The notes beneath the pieces are model-generated. The model was not told the origin of the DNA. It did no database searches and saw only the letters and a list, made by a program, of their open reading frames with translations. The position numbers were made by a program, and so were the translations under genes. 64,000 nt of DNA. It comes from Nocardia bovistercoris. GTDB taxonomy: Bacteria; Actinomycetota; Actinomycetes; Mycobacteriales; Mycobacteriaceae. Where the stretch lies: positions 186,001 to 250,000 of the forward strand of contig NZ_JADMLG010000008.1 of NCBI RefSeq assembly GCF_015674855.1, given 5' to 3'. Below are positions 42,826 through 52,241 of the stretch, piece by piece; the first letter of the stretch is position 1; every line of letters begins with the position of its first letter.

Positions 42826-43941
42826 TCAGAGACCCTTGCGCATATCGATCTGCTCGGTGGGTGCGTCGTCGCCGCCGCGCGGGCGACCGATGGGTGCGCC
42901 GCGACCGGCGGGCGCCGTGTTGCCGCCGCCGCGCACACCGAGGAAGATGCCGCCGATGATGGCGATCACGCCGAGGATGCCGAGGATGATCGGCATGGTC
43001 CGCCCGTACAGCGACAGCTTGTCGATGTTGTCCTTGGCGATCGAGAGCTGCGATTCGACGGTGTTCTCATCGAAGACGAGGTTCGACTTGAGCGCGGTGA
43101 CGTCGGGCTTGTCGCCGGTGCGGGCGTAGTACAGGTGCAGCTGTTCACCGCCCTTGACGATGGTGCCGGTCTCCGGCTCGACCCACACGTCGCGCACATT
43201 GGTGTAGTAGCGCGCCATGGTGACATCGCCTTCACCCGGCAGGCCCCACTTGGCGGCGGGCAGCGTCAGCCGGTTGGTGGGGGCCTTGACGACGTCGTAG
43301 AGGTTGGTCGCCGGGACGGTCTGCTGGAAGTGGTAGACCTTGGTGCTGTTGATCTCGGTCTCCTCGACGAAGTTGATGTCGAAGGTCTTCCTGGCGTTGA
43401 CGTCGAAGTACGGGTACGTCTTCTTCTCGGTGCCGATGGGGAAGCGGTACTGCAGGCCGGTGTGCTGGACCGGGTCGGCGATGCTCTCGCCCGCCGCGTT
43501 CGTGGTGACGGCGATGGAACCGTTGGGGTCCTTGTCCACCGGCATGCCGTCCTTGCGGTCGATGGTGACCCGGTCGACGGTGGCGGTGAGCAGGCCGGTG
43601 TCGCCTTGTTTGTCGATGCGACGCAGGGTCTGACCGGCCTGGATGGTCATTTCGGTGGCGTCGGAGGGGTCCTCGACGGTGACGAAGCGCTGCGAGATCA
43701 GCGGCACGTTGGTGTCGATCTTCGCCGACCCCTCGGGGGCGGTGAGGGATTTGGAGTCCAGGACCAGGCTCTCGGCGCCCGACTGGTTGTTGGCGACCGT
43801 GGTGATCTCGAGGTCGAGCGGCGTTTTCGCCAGTTTGCTGACGGTGTAGGTCGGGATGAGCAGAGCCATCACGATGAGTAATGCGCCTAGCCCAACGAGT
43901 AGGCAGGCCACCGTCCTTCTGGTACCGGCACTCAGTGCCAT
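42826..43941 (-). CDS. pgfA: Periplasmic gatekeeper factor A homologue (DUF3068, Rv0227c-like)
   Basis: A 371-residue protein with one helix at each end (residues about 10-30: TVACLLVGLGALLIVMALLI; about 325-345: MPIILGILGVIAIIGGIFLG) and a beta-rich periplasmic domain between. DUF3068 members such as MSMEG_0317 (PgfA) bind trehalose monomycolate lipids in the periplasm and work with MmpL3, as I recall from the literature. A GAGGGAGAG site lies 5 nt before ATG 43941. The short cytosolic tail is Gly/Arg-rich. Its position next to the acyltransferase gene matches Rv0227c-Rv0228. Confidence 0.92.
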   Translation of the reverse strand: MALSAGTRRTVACLLVGLGALLIVMALLIPTYTVSKLAKTPLDLEITTVANNQSGAESLVLDSKSLTAPEGSAKIDTNVPLISQRFVTVEDPSDATEMTIQAGQTLRRIDKQGDTGLLTATVDRVTIDRKDGMPVDKDPNGSIAVTTNAAGESIADPVQHTGLQYRFPIGTEKKTYPYFDVNARKTFDINFVEETEINSTKVYHFQQTVPATNLYDVVKAPTNRLTLPAAKWGLPGEGDVTMARYYTNVRDVWVEPETGTIVKGGEQLHLYYARTGDKPDVTALKSNLVFDENTVESQLSIAKDNIDKLSLYGRTMPIILGILGVIAIIGGIFLGVRGGGNTAPAGRGAPIGRPRGGDDAPTEQIDMRKGL

Positions 43942-44145
43942 GCAAACTCTCCCTCGTCGTAGAACACAGGTCCATCCGGCGAGCACCACAAAGAGCCGCA
44001 GCGCTCGTGAGCCCTGACACTAACAGTCCGATGTCGTACCATGCGGTGCCGAGGCCGGATTCCGACCAGAAATCGACCGAGTTTAGCGCGAAAAGTGAAA
44101 CGAATGGTTCTCAACTCGGGAATCGGAGAAGAGGGGCGGCGGAGG

Positions 44146-45366
44146 ATGACGGCGACAGTTCCGGCCACGGGCGACGCCGTCGCCGCCGCCCGGTCCCGCG
44201 GATTCCTGCCCGCGCTGGAAGGCATGCGCGCCATGGCCGCGCTCGGCGTGCTGCTCACCCACGTCGCATTCCAGACCGGCGCGGGCGGCACGCCCGTATT
44301 CGGCCGGATCTGGGGCCGCTTCGACATGGCGGTCGCGGTGTTCTTCGGACTGTCCGGCTTCCTGCTGTGGCGACCGCACGCGGGCGCGGCGCGCGGCCTC
44401 GGCGCCGCGCCGACCCCCGGCCGCTACCTGCTGCACCGCGGCGCGCGCATCCTGCCCGCCTACTGGGCGGTGGTGTGCGCGGTCCTGCTGCTGTTGCCCG
44501 GCGCCTCCGACACCGCGGGGCTGCGGGTGTGGCTGTCCAATCTCGCCCTGCTCCAGGTCTTCGTGCCGCTGACCCTGACCGACGGCCTCACCCAGATGTG
44601 GAGCCTGTCCGTCGAAGTGGCCTTCTATCTGATGCTTCCGGTGTTCGCGCCGGCGATGGCGCGGCTGCGGGGCCGGGCGGCCCGACTGCGTATCCCGGTG
44701 ATCGTCGGCGTCGGGGCGCTGTGTCTGTGCTGGAACTTCCTGCCGGTGCCGACGCCGGACGCCATCCACGCCGACAACTGGCTGCCCGCTTACCTGCCGT
44801 GGTTCGCGGGCGGAATGCTGCTCGCCGAACTCGTCGACGACCCCGCCGCCTTCGGACGCCTGCGCCGACCGCTCGGCAGCAGGCCCGTGATGTGGACGAT
44901 CGCGCTGATCGCGTTCCTGCTGTCGGCGACCGACCTCGCGGGCCCCGCCGGACTGACCCGCGCCGAACCGTGGCAGTACGTCCTGAAGATGGTTTTCGGC
45001 GCGATCATCGGATTCGCCCTGCTCGCACCGCTGGTCCTCGGCGACGGCAGGCACCGCTTCCTGTGCTCGCGGACCGCCGCGACCCTCGGCCGCTGGTCCT
45101 ACGGGATCTTCCTGTGGCATCTGGCCGTACTGTCGGTGATCTTCCCGGTCTTCGGTCTCTTGCCCTTCCAGGGTGATTTCGCCTACATCCTGCTACTCAC
45201 CGTCGCGCTGACCCTGCCCATGGCCGCGGCCAGCTACGCGCTGATCGAGGAACCCGCCCGCCGATTCGCGCGCCGCTTCGACGACGGTCGCAAGTCCGGC
45301 GCGAGCCTCGACCTCGCCGCGAATCCCGAGGTGCGCGCCGAGTCCGCCGATCGTCGGGAGACCTGA
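44146..45366 (+). CDS. Acyltransferase family 3 membrane protein (Rv0228/TmaT-like)
   Basis: About 406 residues of the OafA/acyltransferase-3 family with ten or so helices. FLPALEGMRAMAALGVLLTH carries the catalytic His region, and MWSLSVEVAFYLMLPVF with its Glu is the second family block. The relatives in mycolata (TmaT, as I recall) acetylate trehalose monomycolate, which helps MmpL3-dependent transport, so a role beside pgfA and mmpL3 is coherent. ATG 44146 is chosen because the conserved region starts at once; GAGGGG precedes it by about 9 nt. An upstream ATG (44104) is open. Confidence 0.82.
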   Translation: MTATVPATGDAVAAARSRGFLPALEGMRAMAALGVLLTHVAFQTGAGGTPVFGRIWGRFDMAVAVFFGLSGFLLWRPHAGAARGLGAAPTPGRYLLHRGARILPAYWAVVCAVLLLLPGASDTAGLRVWLSNLALLQVFVPLTLTDGLTQMWSLSVEVAFYLMLPVFAPAMARLRGRAARLRIPVIVGVGALCLCWNFLPVPTPDAIHADNWLPAYLPWFAGGMLLAELVDDPAAFGRLRRPLGSRPVMWTIALIAFLLSATDLAGPAGLTRAEPWQYVLKMVFGAIIGFALLAPLVLGDGRHRFLCSRTAATLGRWSYGIFLWHLAVLSVIFPVFGLLPFQGDFAYILLLTVALTLPMAAASYALIEEPARRFARRFDDGRKSGASLDLAANPEVRAESADRRET

Positions 45367-45403
45367 GGCCGTCGATTCTCGGGGTGGTCGCCGAGTCCGG
45401 CGC

Positions 45404-45904
45404 TCAGTCCGCGAGTTGACGTTCGATATCGAGCAGGTGGTGGCGCGACTCGTGGGCGGCGTGCACCGCGACCCAGCGCAGCGAGCGCACGGCGGGTTCC
45501 GGGTAGTGGTAGTGCAGCGTGCGGTCCCAGTCCTGGTCGCCGAGTCGGTCCAGAACGCCACCGAAAAGCATTGCGGCGTCCCGTAATTGGCGTGCCACAT
45601 CGTCGGGGCGCTGATGGGCGTAACCGTCGTGGTCGATCCGTTCGGCACGTCCCATCGGCGCCGCGGTCGGCGTCACGGTACGGCGGGCAGCCAATACCCG
45701 TTCCCGCATGACGAGCAGTACGTCGCGCAGATGGCACGCGTACTCGAGCGGTGACCACACCGCCGGATCCGACCGCCGTCGCAGCAGGTTGACATCGTCG
45801 CGCAGCGCCTCGGCGTAGGCGTCGGCATCGCGGCGGACGATCGCGGACACCCGCGGCGCCAACTTCAGGTCGTACTCGAATTCGCATTCGGCGCAGGTGT
45901 GCAC
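45404..45904 (-). CDS. DinB-family protein
   Basis: A 166-residue four-helix DinB-like protein. HTCAECEFEYDL opens with a CxxC pair. The helix DPAVWSPLEYACHLRDVLLV carries a metal-binding His and AAHESRHHLLDIERQL carries the C-terminal HxxxH pattern. These metal-dependent enzymes include bacillithiol/mycothiol transferases; the substrate is unknown. GTG 45904 is chosen since upstream sequence belongs to the 3' end of aftD on the same strand. A TAGCAT element 8 nt before the GTG suggests leaderless transcription. Confidence 0.8.
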   Translation of the reverse strand: MHTCAECEFEYDLKLAPRVSAIVRRDADAYAEALRDDVNLLRRRSDPAVWSPLEYACHLRDVLLVMRERVLAARRTVTPTAAPMGRAERIDHDGYAHQRPDDVARQLRDAAMLFGGVLDRLGDQDWDRTLHYHYPEPAVRSLRWVAVHAAHESRHHLLDIERQLAD

Positions 45905-45915
45905 AACTATCGATG

Positions 45916-48900
45916 CTACCGATCCGGTTCGTCGCGTTCGCCGGATTTCCCTGCGCGGGGGAGCGCGGCGATGGCGACCGCGATCACGGCGACCAGGGCC
46001 GGGAACTGCACCCACATCGAATTGCCGACGTATCCGCCCGGTGAGCGCCACGGTCCGGTGGAGAGGGCGGCGATCGATATCGCGGTGCCGAGTCCGGCGG
46101 TGTAGGCGAGGTGGGTCGGGCGCACGCGGGGCGCGAAACGCACCGCGAGCACGCCGATCACGGCGAGTGCCGCGCCCGTCACGCCCGCGATCACGGTGGC
46201 CGTGCCGACGACGGCGACGATGCCGAGCCCGCGCAGGCCCCACGTGTGGGGCGCTGGTCCCGGTGCGTCGCGTGGCCCGCGCGGGAAGGCCAGGATCAGC
46301 AAAGGGATCAGCAGCAGGAGCCCACCGAAGATGCCGAGTCGATACCAGCGGTCGGTGGGGAACGACAGGGTGACAGGCCCGTTCGTGGCATCCGTGGGCA
46401 GCAGCCAGCCCTGCTGCCAGCCGTTGACCACGATCGGTTCGAGTTCGACGCCGTCCGCGGTGCGAGCCTGCCATCCGACATTGGTACTGAGCGGGATAAC
46501 CAGAAGCCGCTGCGCGACAGGCGAATTCACAGCAGTGTCATCGCCCGGGGCGGTTCCGCCGTCGCCTGCTGTCGGGTTCGCGCCGTTCGGGCTGCCGTCG
46601 GTGTTGATCGTGGCGCTGCCATCGCCGGATACGGCGGTGTTGTCGATATCGGTGCGGTTCAGGCGAAGTCGGTCGACGGAGAACATCTCGGTCGGTCCGA
46701 CTCGCACATCGGATTGTCCCGGCGGCAATACGAATCCGGGCGCACCCGTGCCGTCGGCATCGCATGTTCGGGCGGAAACAGGTGCACCGGAGCGTAATTC
46801 GTCGAAGGTGGCGGTTATCGTGGTGCGCACCGCTATTCCGTCGACGCTGACCGTCGGACCGAGTTCGCACGGCACCGTGACGAGCCGGTCACCGGATGCG
46901 GGCGGTGGGTAATCCGGTCCGAGTACCGATACCTCGGCGATTCCGGCGGGCTGGGTCTGGACGAAGCCGAGGGCGGTGCGGTCGAGCACCGGGGACCAGG
47001 TCTGGATGCTGAGCTCGATTCGGTCGGTGACCGTCGGATACAGCGAGATGCGCGCGGGCGCATCGGGTTCGCGGTCCTCGTCGAGTTCGCGCACCTGCGG
47101 GCCGTTGCCGAGATTCACCGAGACCGAGGTGGGTGCGGCGGGCAGTCTGCCGAGGGAGGTGGTCAGGTCGAGTCCGGTGACCAGCGCGGGTTCGGGCAGT
47201 TCGAGGACCAGCGTCGGTTTCGCTCCGGTGACCCCGCGCGCGGATTCCTCGGGTGCGGTCCAACTCGTGCGCACATCGCCGTCGGTCGCCGCGAAGGCCG
47301 ATCCGCGCAGGTCGCCGACATCGGCCTTGCCACGCGCGACCGGCCGCCGCGGGTCGGTGAGCAGGGCTTCCAACGCCGGTCCTTGACGGGTGCGCACGGT
47401 GAGGTCGGGGGTGACCCGCATGGTTTCGGGCACGCTGATGGTGCGCTGGAACGCGCCGGGCTCCTCGGGCGCGAGCGCCAGCCCCTTACCGCAGTGGATG
47501 CGTTCGGGCGCGTCGAAACACGCACTGCGACCGGGGAATTCCTGACCGAGATCCCAGCCGCGCACGGGTTCGCCCGGTGCGGTGGCAGGCAGGACGGTGC
47601 GGTGTCCGATATCGACGCGGGTCGGTGCGTCGCGCACGGTGTAGTCGTCCAGACTCAGTTCGCTGAGGCCGAATTGGCCGCCGCGCGTGCCGCCTTCGGT
47701 GCGGATGGCGGTGATCGTCAACCAGTCGGTGGTGCCGACCGGCAGCGAGATCGCCGCCGACACACCGGGTTCGGAGATACGCGTGGACACACTGCCGTTC
47801 GCGGTGTGCACCTCGACCCATTTCACCGGGTCGCCGATGGCGGCCGGACTCGTGGTGAAGCGCAGCAGGCCCGCCGCGATCGGATGGTCGAGGTCGAGCC
47901 GAATCCATTGACCGACAGCGGTTTCGAGGCCCGCGCTGAACCACGAGGTCGACGGGTCGCCGTCGACGACCGCCGCGGTGGAGCTGCCGGGCGCGGAACC
48001 GCCGATCTGGATGGCGTCGGCGGCCGAACTCGACGCGGTGATGGTGGCGCCCGACCATTCCCCGCGCACCGGTTCCGCACCGGGCACCGGGTAGTCGGCG
48101 ACCAGGTTGTGGGTGCGGCGCGGGTCGTCGGGGGCGCGCAGGGCCGAATTGTGGTTGTCGACGCGCCCGAAGTCGGTTTCGCGGTCCATGGGGGTGTCGG
48201 TGACAAGCACCGGAGGGCCGCGCAGTCCGGCGCGCGCGGCGTCGGCGGCCAGGATCGCGGGCGCGTCGGGGGTGTCGGGATCGCGGCGCAGCCGTTCAAG
48301 CACCTCGGGTCCGCCCTGCACGATCGGCGCCGAATCCAGGTCGACGGTGTAGGCGCCCGGCACCGAATCGGGTGCGCCGACACCGCCGCGCACCTCGATC
48401 GGCGTGCCCGGCGGGCGGGCGTCGACCCGGTAGATCTGCACGGCCGGATAGGCGGGACGCAGGTCGCCGTCCACCACGAGACCGTCGGCGATGACGGCGG
48501 GCGCGATGGGATTGCCGAATTCGGCCACCTTCGTCAGCCCCGGTGAACCCTCGATCGCGCGGTGTGCCAACAGCGGGCGGGTGGAGCGCGAGGTCTCCGG
48601 GTCGAGGTCGTTGCGGAGCACGAGCACGCCGATGCCCTGATCGGCCAGGGTCGCCGCCAGTCCGGTCGATGGGCGGCCGTCGGCGATCAACCGCTGCACC
48701 GAATCCATGGCGCGGATGGTCCCCGGCGGGTTCAGCGGGACCGCGTCGCGGATCGCCCACGGTGTGCTCGCCAGCGCTTGCAGCGGTTCGTCGCGGGTCA
48801 GCCCCCACACCTGACTGCCGAACGGCGCGCCCGGCACCACGAGCGCGCGTGTGTCGGCGGCATTGTGCTCGAGCCACGCCGCGGTGTCGTGCCAGTACCC

Positions 48901-50313
48901 GGGCACCTCGTCGTAGGCGCCGCGCGGGGCGAGTTTCGCGGTCCAGGCCAGCGAGGTGGACAGGGTGAGCGCGGTGAGGACCAGCGCGGCGACGGCCACC
49001 ATGCGGTCGCGTTCGGGATGGGCGAAGGCGCTGCGCCACTCCCGCAGCGGCGCGGCGGCGGGCAGCGGAACCCGCGCGAGCAGATGGGCGAGTCCGAGGA
49101 CCAGCGGCAACCGGATCAGCGGCTCGAGTTTGTGCACATTGCGCAGCGGCGCGCCGCCGGAGTCGAGGAAGACACGCACCGACTCCGCGAACGGGCCGCT
49201 CAGTTCACCGGCATACCCCGCGCAGATGCCGACGAGTCCGACCATCAGGATCAGTGTGAGTCGCCCGCGGAACGGCATGCCGCGCATGGCGAGCCCGGCC
49301 ATGCCTGCGGCGGCGAGCAGTCCGGTCGCAAGGACCGCGCCCGGTTGGGTGACCAGCACCGCGCCCGCGATCCGCTCCGGCGAGACGAACGGGGTCCAGC
49401 TGTCGGTGCCGCGCAGCACCTCAGCGAGCGAGGCCCACTGGGTGGTGACGCCCGAGGATTCGATGTAGTCGAGGAACGGCGGACTGACCCGGCCGAGCAG
49501 CAGCAGCGGCACCGCCCACCACAGGGTCGCGGCCGCGAGCAGCGGAATCCAGCTCAGCGTGAACCGTCGCCAGCGCCGGTTCGGTTTGTAGGAGGCCCAC
49601 CACAGCAGCGCGGGCAGGAACGCCGCCACGGTCGCGACCGCGTTCACCGCGCCCATCAGCGCCAACGCCAGCGCGCTGCCCGCGGGTGAGGTCGCGCCGC
49701 CGTGCCGTCGGGCCCGATACGCGGTGCCGAGCGCGGCGGGCGCGAGCAGCACCCACGGCGCCAGCATCATCGGCAGGGTTTCCGAGGAGATCGAGCCCAG
49801 CGTGGTGAGCACACGAGGCGAGAGCGTGAACGCGATCGCCGCGATCACCCGCGCGCCGCGATTGCCGATGCCGAGCACCTCGCAGAGCCGGACGATGCCC
49901 CAGAAACCAGCGAGCAGCAGCAGCGCCCACCAGACGCGCTGGGTCACCCACGCGGGCAGGCCGAGCACATGGCCCGCCGAGAAGAACGCGCCGTGCGGGA
50001 AGAAATAGCCGTACGCCTGATTCTGCACCTGCCCCATCGGGGCCTGACTGCTCCACAGGTGCGCGGCGCGATCGAGGAAACCGAGCGGGTTCTGCGCCAG
50101 ATCGTATTTGGTGTCGGCGACCGTGAGGCCGGGCGCTTGCAGGAAGGTAAGCAGGAACGCCGCGACGACGGTCGCGGCGAACCAGCGTCTGCCCAACGGC
50201 GCGACGGCGGGACCGGTATCGGAGCCCGCGGTCTCCTCGTCGGAGAGGGGCCCCTCGGCGCCCTTGTCGAGCGAGGAAGCGGAGGTCAGCGGCTCAGCGT
50301 GCGCCGTACTCAA
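45916..50313 (-). CDS. aftD: Arabinofuranosyltransferase AftD (GT-C, DUF3367)
   Basis: A 1465-residue membrane enzyme that adds alpha-1,3 arabinofuranose branches to arabinogalactan and lipoarabinomannan from decaprenyl-phosphoryl-arabinose. The first extracellular loop contains the GT-C acidic motif (VADTKYDLAQNPLGFL), followed by about ten helices to residue 430. A very long periplasmic region with discoidin/carbohydrate-binding-like beta domains (residues 700-1280) comes next, then C-terminal helices. Rv0236c is about 1400 residues, so the length is normal. The TTG start at 50313 lies inside the DUF2613 gene (20-bp overlap), implying coupled translation; a later start inside the first 40 residues cannot be excluded. 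Confidence 0.95.
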   Translation of the reverse strand: MSTAHAEPLTSASSLDKGAEGPLSDEETAGSDTGPAVAPLGRRWFAATVVAAFLLTFLQAPGLTVADTKYDLAQNPLGFLDRAAHLWSSQAPMGQVQNQAYGYFFPHGAFFSAGHVLGLPAWVTQRVWWALLLLAGFWGIVRLCEVLGIGNRGARVIAAIAFTLSPRVLTTLGSISSETLPMMLAPWVLLAPAALGTAYRARRHGGATSPAGSALALALMGAVNAVATVAAFLPALLWWASYKPNRRWRRFTLSWIPLLAAATLWWAVPLLLLGRVSPPFLDYIESSGVTTQWASLAEVLRGTDSWTPFVSPERIAGAVLVTQPGAVLATGLLAAAGMAGLAMRGMPFRGRLTLILMVGLVGICAGYAGELSGPFAESVRVFLDSGGAPLRNVHKLEPLIRLPLVLGLAHLLARVPLPAAAPLREWRSAFAHPERDRMVAVAALVLTALTLSTSLAWTAKLAPRGAYDEVPGYWHDTAAWLEHNAADTRALVVPGAPFGSQVWGLTRDEPLQALASTPWAIRDAVPLNPPGTIRAMDSVQRLIADGRPSTGLAATLADQGIGVLVLRNDLDPETSRSTRPLLAHRAIEGSPGLTKVAEFGNPIAPAVIADGLVVDGDLRPAYPAVQIYRVDARPPGTPIEVRGGVGAPDSVPGAYTVDLDSAPIVQGGPEVLERLRRDPDTPDAPAILAADAARAGLRGPPVLVTDTPMDRETDFGRVDNHNSALRAPDDPRRTHNLVADYPVPGAEPVRGEWSGATITASSSAADAIQIGGSAPGSSTAAVVDGDPSTSWFSAGLETAVGQWIRLDLDHPIAAGLLRFTTSPAAIGDPVKWVEVHTANGSVSTRISEPGVSAAISLPVGTTDWLTITAIRTEGGTRGGQFGLSELSLDDYTVRDAPTRVDIGHRTVLPATAPGEPVRGWDLGQEFPGRSACFDAPERIHCGKGLALAPEEPGAFQRTISVPETMRVTPDLTVRTRQGPALEALLTDPRRPVARGKADVGDLRGSAFAATDGDVRTSWTAPEESARGVTGAKPTLVLELPEPALVTGLDLTTSLGRLPAAPTSVSVNLGNGPQVRELDEDREPDAPARISLYPTVTDRIELSIQTWSPVLDRTALGFVQTQPAGIAEVSVLGPDYPPPASGDRLVTVPCELGPTVSVDGIAVRTTITATFDELRSGAPVSARTCDADGTGAPGFVLPPGQSDVRVGPTEMFSVDRLRLNRTDIDNTAVSGDGSATINTDGSPNGANPTAGDGGTAPGDDTAVNSPVAQRLLVIPLSTNVGWQARTADGVELEPIVVNGWQQGWLLPTDATNGPVTLSFPTDRWYRLGIFGGLLLLIPLLILAFPRGPRDAPGPAPHTWGLRGLGIVAVVGTATVIAGVTGAALAVIGVLAVRFAPRVRPTHLAYTAGLGTAISIAALSTGPWRSPGGYVGNSMWVQFPALVAVIAVAIAALPRAGKSGERDEPDR

Positions 50314-50461
50314 CGTTGTTGAGCAGCGAGGAGCTCGGCTCGCCGTGATCGAGTTCGGGGCGCGAGTTCTGCTGCACCGCGGCGGTGATCACGAACACCG
50401 CGACCGCGCCGAGGACGGCGCCTGCGACCGCACTGGCTACACCGGGGACAGCAAACTTCAT
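50294..50461 (-). CDS. DUF2613 small membrane protein (Rv0236A-like)
   Basis: A 55-residue protein starting MKFAVPGVASAVAGAVLGAV and ending SSLLNNVEYGAR. It has one hydrophobic helix, then a hydrophilic periplasmic tail. The Asn-Asn-Val-Glu-Tyr-Gly ending and position directly upstream of aftD match the DUF2613 proteins of mycolata. GGAG lies about 8 nt before the ATG. Its overlap with aftD suggests that it is an accessory subunit or translation coupler of AftD. Confidence 0.88.
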   Translation of the reverse strand: MKFAVPGVASAVAGAVLGAVAVFVITAAVQQNSRPELDHGEPSSSLLNNVEYGAR

Positions 50462-50590
50462 CGCGGACTCCAATACTTCGGATCAGGCACATTCCCGGGT
50501 CAACCTAGCAGCCCGACCCACCCCACGGTGCCAACAGCCCGCGATTCGGTGTGCCAACCCCATCAGATCACACGATGTAAACCACCCCCT

Positions 50591-50790
50591 GGCCCAACCG
50601 AGAAGGGTTCGCGGCGTGGGGGGGGGGGGGGGGGGGGGGGGGCGGCCCCCCCCGGGCGGGTGAGACCCCCCGGCGTGCCATACCCGGCCCCCCGGCCGGG
50701 TTACCCCCCCGCGGGCCCGCGAGACTCAAAGGCCGCGAACCCCGCCGCGACGAAGTCGCGGCCAATAGGCAGGGCGGCCATTAGACACAG
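50591..50790 (-). repeat. Palindromic repeat element, copy A (interior corrupted)
   Basis: The outer parts match copies B and C in reverse orientation: GGCCCAACCGAGAAGGGTTC at one end, and near 50722-50764 the stretch with GACTCAAAGGCCGCGAACCC and CGCGACGAAGTCGCGGC. The interior (50618-50721), where copy B has a long perfect palindrome, consists of homopolymer-like G and C runs. TTAGACACAG at 50781-50790 matches the CTGTGTCTA boundary of the other copies and includes the stop codon of the isochorismate synthase gene. Confidence 0.85.
50618..50642. other. Run of 25 consecutive G
   Basis: An uninterrupted G25 followed shortly by C8. It lies exactly at the stem of the palindromic repeat copy A. 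It is more likely a sequencing or assembly artefact than a biological tract. Confidence 0.9.
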
Positions 50791-51866
50791 TGCAGCGCGC
50801 TCAGCAGGGTGCGGAGTTTGGCGGTGGTCTCCTCCAACTCGGCGAACGGGTCCGAAGCGGCGACGATGCCGCCGCCCGCGTGTGCGCGCAGCGAACGCCC
50901 GTCGGCCGACAGTTCGGCGCAGCGGATCGCCACCACCCACTCGCCGTCACCGGTGTGATCGCACCAGCCGACCGCGCCGCCGTAGAAGCCGCGATCACCC
51001 TCGACCTCGGTGATCGCGGCCAGCGCGGACTTCGTCGGGGTGCCGCACACGGCCGGGGTCGGGTGCAGTCGGATCGCCAGGTCGAGCGCGGTGGTCGACG
51101 GGTCGCGCAGGGTCGCGGTGATCGGGGTCGCCAGGTGCCACACCTCGGTGGTGCGCACGAGGCGCGGCTGCTCGGGGATCGACAGGGTCGCGCAGAGCGG
51201 GGTGAGCGCCTGCGCGATCCACTCGATCACGTAGGCGTGTTCCTCGCGGTCCTTGGCGCTGGCCAGCAGAGCGTCGGCCTGCGCGGCGTCCGCGTCGGCG
51301 TCCGGCAGGCGCGGCAAGGTGCCCGCCAGCGGGCGCAGGGTGACCGTCGCGCCGCGGCGGGCGACCAACACTTCCGGTGTGGCGCCGACCAAGGTGCCCG
51401 CGCGGCCCGCCGGGGTCAGATCGACGGCGAAGACGTTGGCGTGCGGGTGCGCGGTCAGCAGGTGGGCCGCGACCAGGTCGGGGCGCAGGGGTGCGTCCGC
51501 CTCCGCTGTGACCGAACGCGCGGCGACCACCTTGCGCAGCGGTTGTGCCGGATCGTTCAACGTCGCCACCAGTGTGCGGACGCGCTCGATGTGTTCGGCG
51601 GGCGGCGGGTTCTGCTGCACCACGTGCACGGCGGGCAGAACGGGCAGCGCGGCAGGGCGCCACGGGCCTGCCGTGTGTGTCGCCTGTCGTGGGATATGCA
51701 GCGCCGCAGGGGTATTCGGGTCGAAAGGGAGTGCGCCGACGATCATGCGCGCGTCGCCGTTCCGCAACGCCCTGGCCGCCGCGTCCGGCTCGGTGAACAC
51801 ACGCTGGACGCCATGGGTGCGCAACACACCACCGGGCTGAGCGAGCAGGAATCCATCCATGATCAC
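50781..51866 (-). CDS. Isochorismate synthase (MenF/EntC/DhbC family)
   Basis: About 361 residues of the chorismate-binding family, converting chorismate to isochorismate for menaquinone, salicylate or siderophore synthesis. The catalytic blocks are visible: KVVAARSVT, LVGATPEVLVARRGATVTLRPLAGT, KDREEHAYVIEW, HPTPAVCGTPTKSALA, VGWCDHTGDGEWVVAIRCAE and the final HAGGGIVAASDP. Its stop codon lies within repeat copy A and its start is about 10 bp from copy B, so the gene is neatly framed by inverted repeats. No other siderophore or menaquinone gene is adjacent. Confidence 0.92.
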   Translation of the reverse strand: MIMDGFLLAQPGGVLRTHGVQRVFTEPDAAARALRNGDARMIVGALPFDPNTPAALHIPRQATHTAGPWRPAALPVLPAVHVVQQNPPPAEHIERVRTLVATLNDPAQPLRKVVAARSVTAEADAPLRPDLVAAHLLTAHPHANVFAVDLTPAGRAGTLVGATPEVLVARRGATVTLRPLAGTLPRLPDADADAAQADALLASAKDREEHAYVIEWIAQALTPLCATLSIPEQPRLVRTTEVWHLATPITATLRDPSTTALDLAIRLHPTPAVCGTPTKSALAAITEVEGDRGFYGGAVGWCDHTGDGEWVVAIRCAELSADGRSLRAHAGGGIVAASDPFAELEETTAKLRTLLSALHCV

Positions 51867-51876
51867 TCGACCCTAG

Positions 51877-52017
51877 CTGTGTCTATTTTGCCGCGACTTC
51901 GTCGCGGCGGGGTTCGCGGCCTTTGAGTCTCGCGTCCGAGCGGTCGATACTCGCGCCTGCGGCGCATTGTCTCGACCGCTCGGACGCGAGACGCCGCGAA
52001 CCCTTCTCGGTTGGGCC
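51877..52017 (+). repeat. Palindromic repeat element, copy B (complete)
   Basis: A 141-bp element starting CTGTGTCTATTTTGCCGCGA and ending TTCTCGGTTGGGCC. It contains a small hairpin (GCCGCGAC TTC GTCGCGGC), an 11-bp arm pair (51910-51920 with 51993-52003) and, nested inside, a perfect 21-bp arm pair (51927-51947 with 51972-51992). The whole can fold into a large cruciform or RNA stem. Confidence 0.93.
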
Positions 52018-52241
52018 GGGTGGGGGTTTGTGTGTGGGGGCGTGGCTTGGTGGGGTCGGGTGGTGGCGGTGTTCGGTAGCGTGTCGGTGACTTGCTTTGT
52101 GGGAGTGGGCGGGGATGCACCGCCCGGACGACCGACCGGCGTTGTGGTGTGTCGGCCCGCGGCTGGTGAGTTGCTGGATGGCGCGTTTCGGGTGAGGGGG
52201 CGCTGCCGGAGGTTTGGTGGGTGCGGTGGGATTCCGGGCGT
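52018..52241. other. Intergenic region after repeat copy B
   Basis: A G/T-rich stretch (tggggg runs) with no convincing gene; it lies downstream of the universal stress protein gene. Confidence 0.35.

Noticed and set aside
50646..50712. C-rich runs as a G-quadruplex regulatory region
   Set aside because: They coincide with the interval where the repeat copy should be palindromic, so sequence error is the simpler reading.
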